This document shows positions 63,062 through 64,000 of a DNA stretch of 64,000 nucleotides, in pieces (position 1 is the stretch's first letter; each line of letters begins with the position of its first letter). A program made the translations under genes and the position numbers. Below the pieces are notes generated by a model that saw only the letters and a list, made by a program, of their open reading frames with translations, was not told where the DNA came from and ran no database searches. The stretch comes from Bos javanicus (Eukaryota; Chordata; Mammalia; Artiodactyla; Bovidae). Location: contig NC_083883.1 in NCBI RefSeq assembly GCF_032452875.1, positions 55,116,698 through 55,180,697 of the forward strand, read 5' to 3'.

Positions 63062-63285
63062 GATGGGGCTAAAGGGAGAGAATCTTTCTGCCAATGCAAG
63101 AGACACAAGAGATACAACAGATATGGGTTTAATCCTTGGGTTGGCAAGATCCCTTGGAGGAGGGCATGGTGGCCCACTCCAGTACTCTTGCCAGAGGATC
63201 CCATGGACAAAGGAGCCTAGCAGGCTGTAGTCCTTGGGGTCACAAACAGCTGGAGATAAATGAAGCGACTTAGCAGAGCATGCAA
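63062..63285 (+). mobile_element. Bov-tA-type SINE, diverged
   Basis: The body phrases 'ttgggttggcaagatccctt', 'ggcccactccagtactcttgcc' and 'ggagcctagcaggctgtagtcc' match Bov-tA. The tRNA-like head is poorly preserved. Confidence 0.75.
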
Positions 63286-64000
63286 CCTTTGCCATGTCCT
63301 TGAAATACTTTGCCTGAGACCTCAGCCTTGGGCAAATTGGAATTTCAAGACAAGGTGGGTGGAGGGAAGAGTCAAAGAGACATTTTAAATATCAAGTGGA
63401 AAGCTATTAGATCTCTGGCTGCCTCTCTGGATTTATCTATGTCTCAGTGTGTGTCTTTGTTTTTGGAGTTTCACTTGTAAATGAGTTCTAATTCAATTGG
63501 CTTAAAGAAAAGTAAGCACTTAGAAATCAAACAGTTACAAGAGAAACTAACTAAATGAATTTCAGGTTCACATGTACTGGGAAATATTAAATATCAGGTA
63601 TTAATTTTATTATTAATAAATATCAAATATTAATAAATATCAGGTATTAATATCAGGTATTGTTTGCTAATCTCATCATGTCTTGAATTATCAGCAATGT
63701 GTAATACTTTTATTGTGCCTAGATTTAATTTAAGCTAAATTTGCCAACAAGGAAAGTAACTCAAGTAAAGAAACTTTTAAAACAGAAAAATATATAAATG
63801 AGATGAGAACTTTTAGATAAACTCTATTAAGAATAATTATAGTTAAACTGTTATAGTCAGATCTCTGTAGGTAGCAGTGGAAGGCAGTTCTTGGCAGATT
63901 CATAGGGCTTCCTGGAAGAGGAGAGATCTAACCAGTGTGTGTTTTCCAGGGGTATGAAGAAGAGGAGGGACATTAAAGGGTAAGGCAGGCCCTATCAGAA
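63286..64000. other. AT-rich intergenic sequence
   Basis: No gene was recognised. A short local repeat of 'aatatcaggtatta' units occurs at about 63,585-63,660. Confidence 0.5.

Overview
The window is mammalian genomic DNA from a ruminant, almost certainly a bovid. The evidence is the interspersed repeats: a BovB (RTE) LINE, Bov-tA and Bov-A2 SINEs, and a bovine-type L1. Genes have introns with GT-AG junctions. No bacterial feature is present. Species and chromosome cannot be fixed from the sequence alone.

Positions of about 576 to 46,250 are a head-to-tail tandem array. Nine units of 4,991-5,018 bp each carry one complete minus-strand PRAME-family gene: three coding exons, 477 codons, and an upstream non-coding exon with a CCAAT-box promoter. 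After each gene (rightwards) comes a Bov-tA SINE with a (CA)n tail and a spacer holding an old L1 3' relic. Eight of the nine predicted proteins look identical; gene 5 differs by one residue (R251C). A tenth gene at the right edge has an array-type exon 3 but strongly diverged exons 1-2 and a frameshift in exon 1. The first 575 bases are a diverged relative of the spacer found downstream of every other copy. This layout is what unequal crossing-over between exon 3 of two older neighbouring PRAME genes would leave, followed by expansion and homogenisation.

From 48.5 to 57 kb is the unique right flank: the diverged promoter of gene 10, a twin-primed L1 insertion, a CHR-type SINE, a near-full-length but decayed antisense BovB, a second diverged copy of the PRAME promoter region with no coding exons (54.2-55.25 kb), and an antisense L1 3' end with a clear target-site duplication.

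From 57,050 to 62,544 lies a near-full-length L1 in + orientation, bounded by a 15-bp target-site duplication. Its ORF1 is intact. Its ORF2 is broken by frameshifts, a nonsense codon and loss of a catalytic aspartate. The last 1.5 kb has a Bov-A2 SINE, a Bov-tA SINE and AT-rich DNA with no recognisable gene.

The only likely functional protein-coding genes are the nine PRAME-like copies. Known PRAME relatives are germline or cancer-testis leucine-rich-repeat proteins, and human PRAME acts as a Cullin-2 ubiquitin-ligase receptor. A high-dosage array of near-identical copies fits the multicopy germline PRAME loci known in cattle, including the Y-linked PRAMEY group, but chromosomal assignment here is inference.
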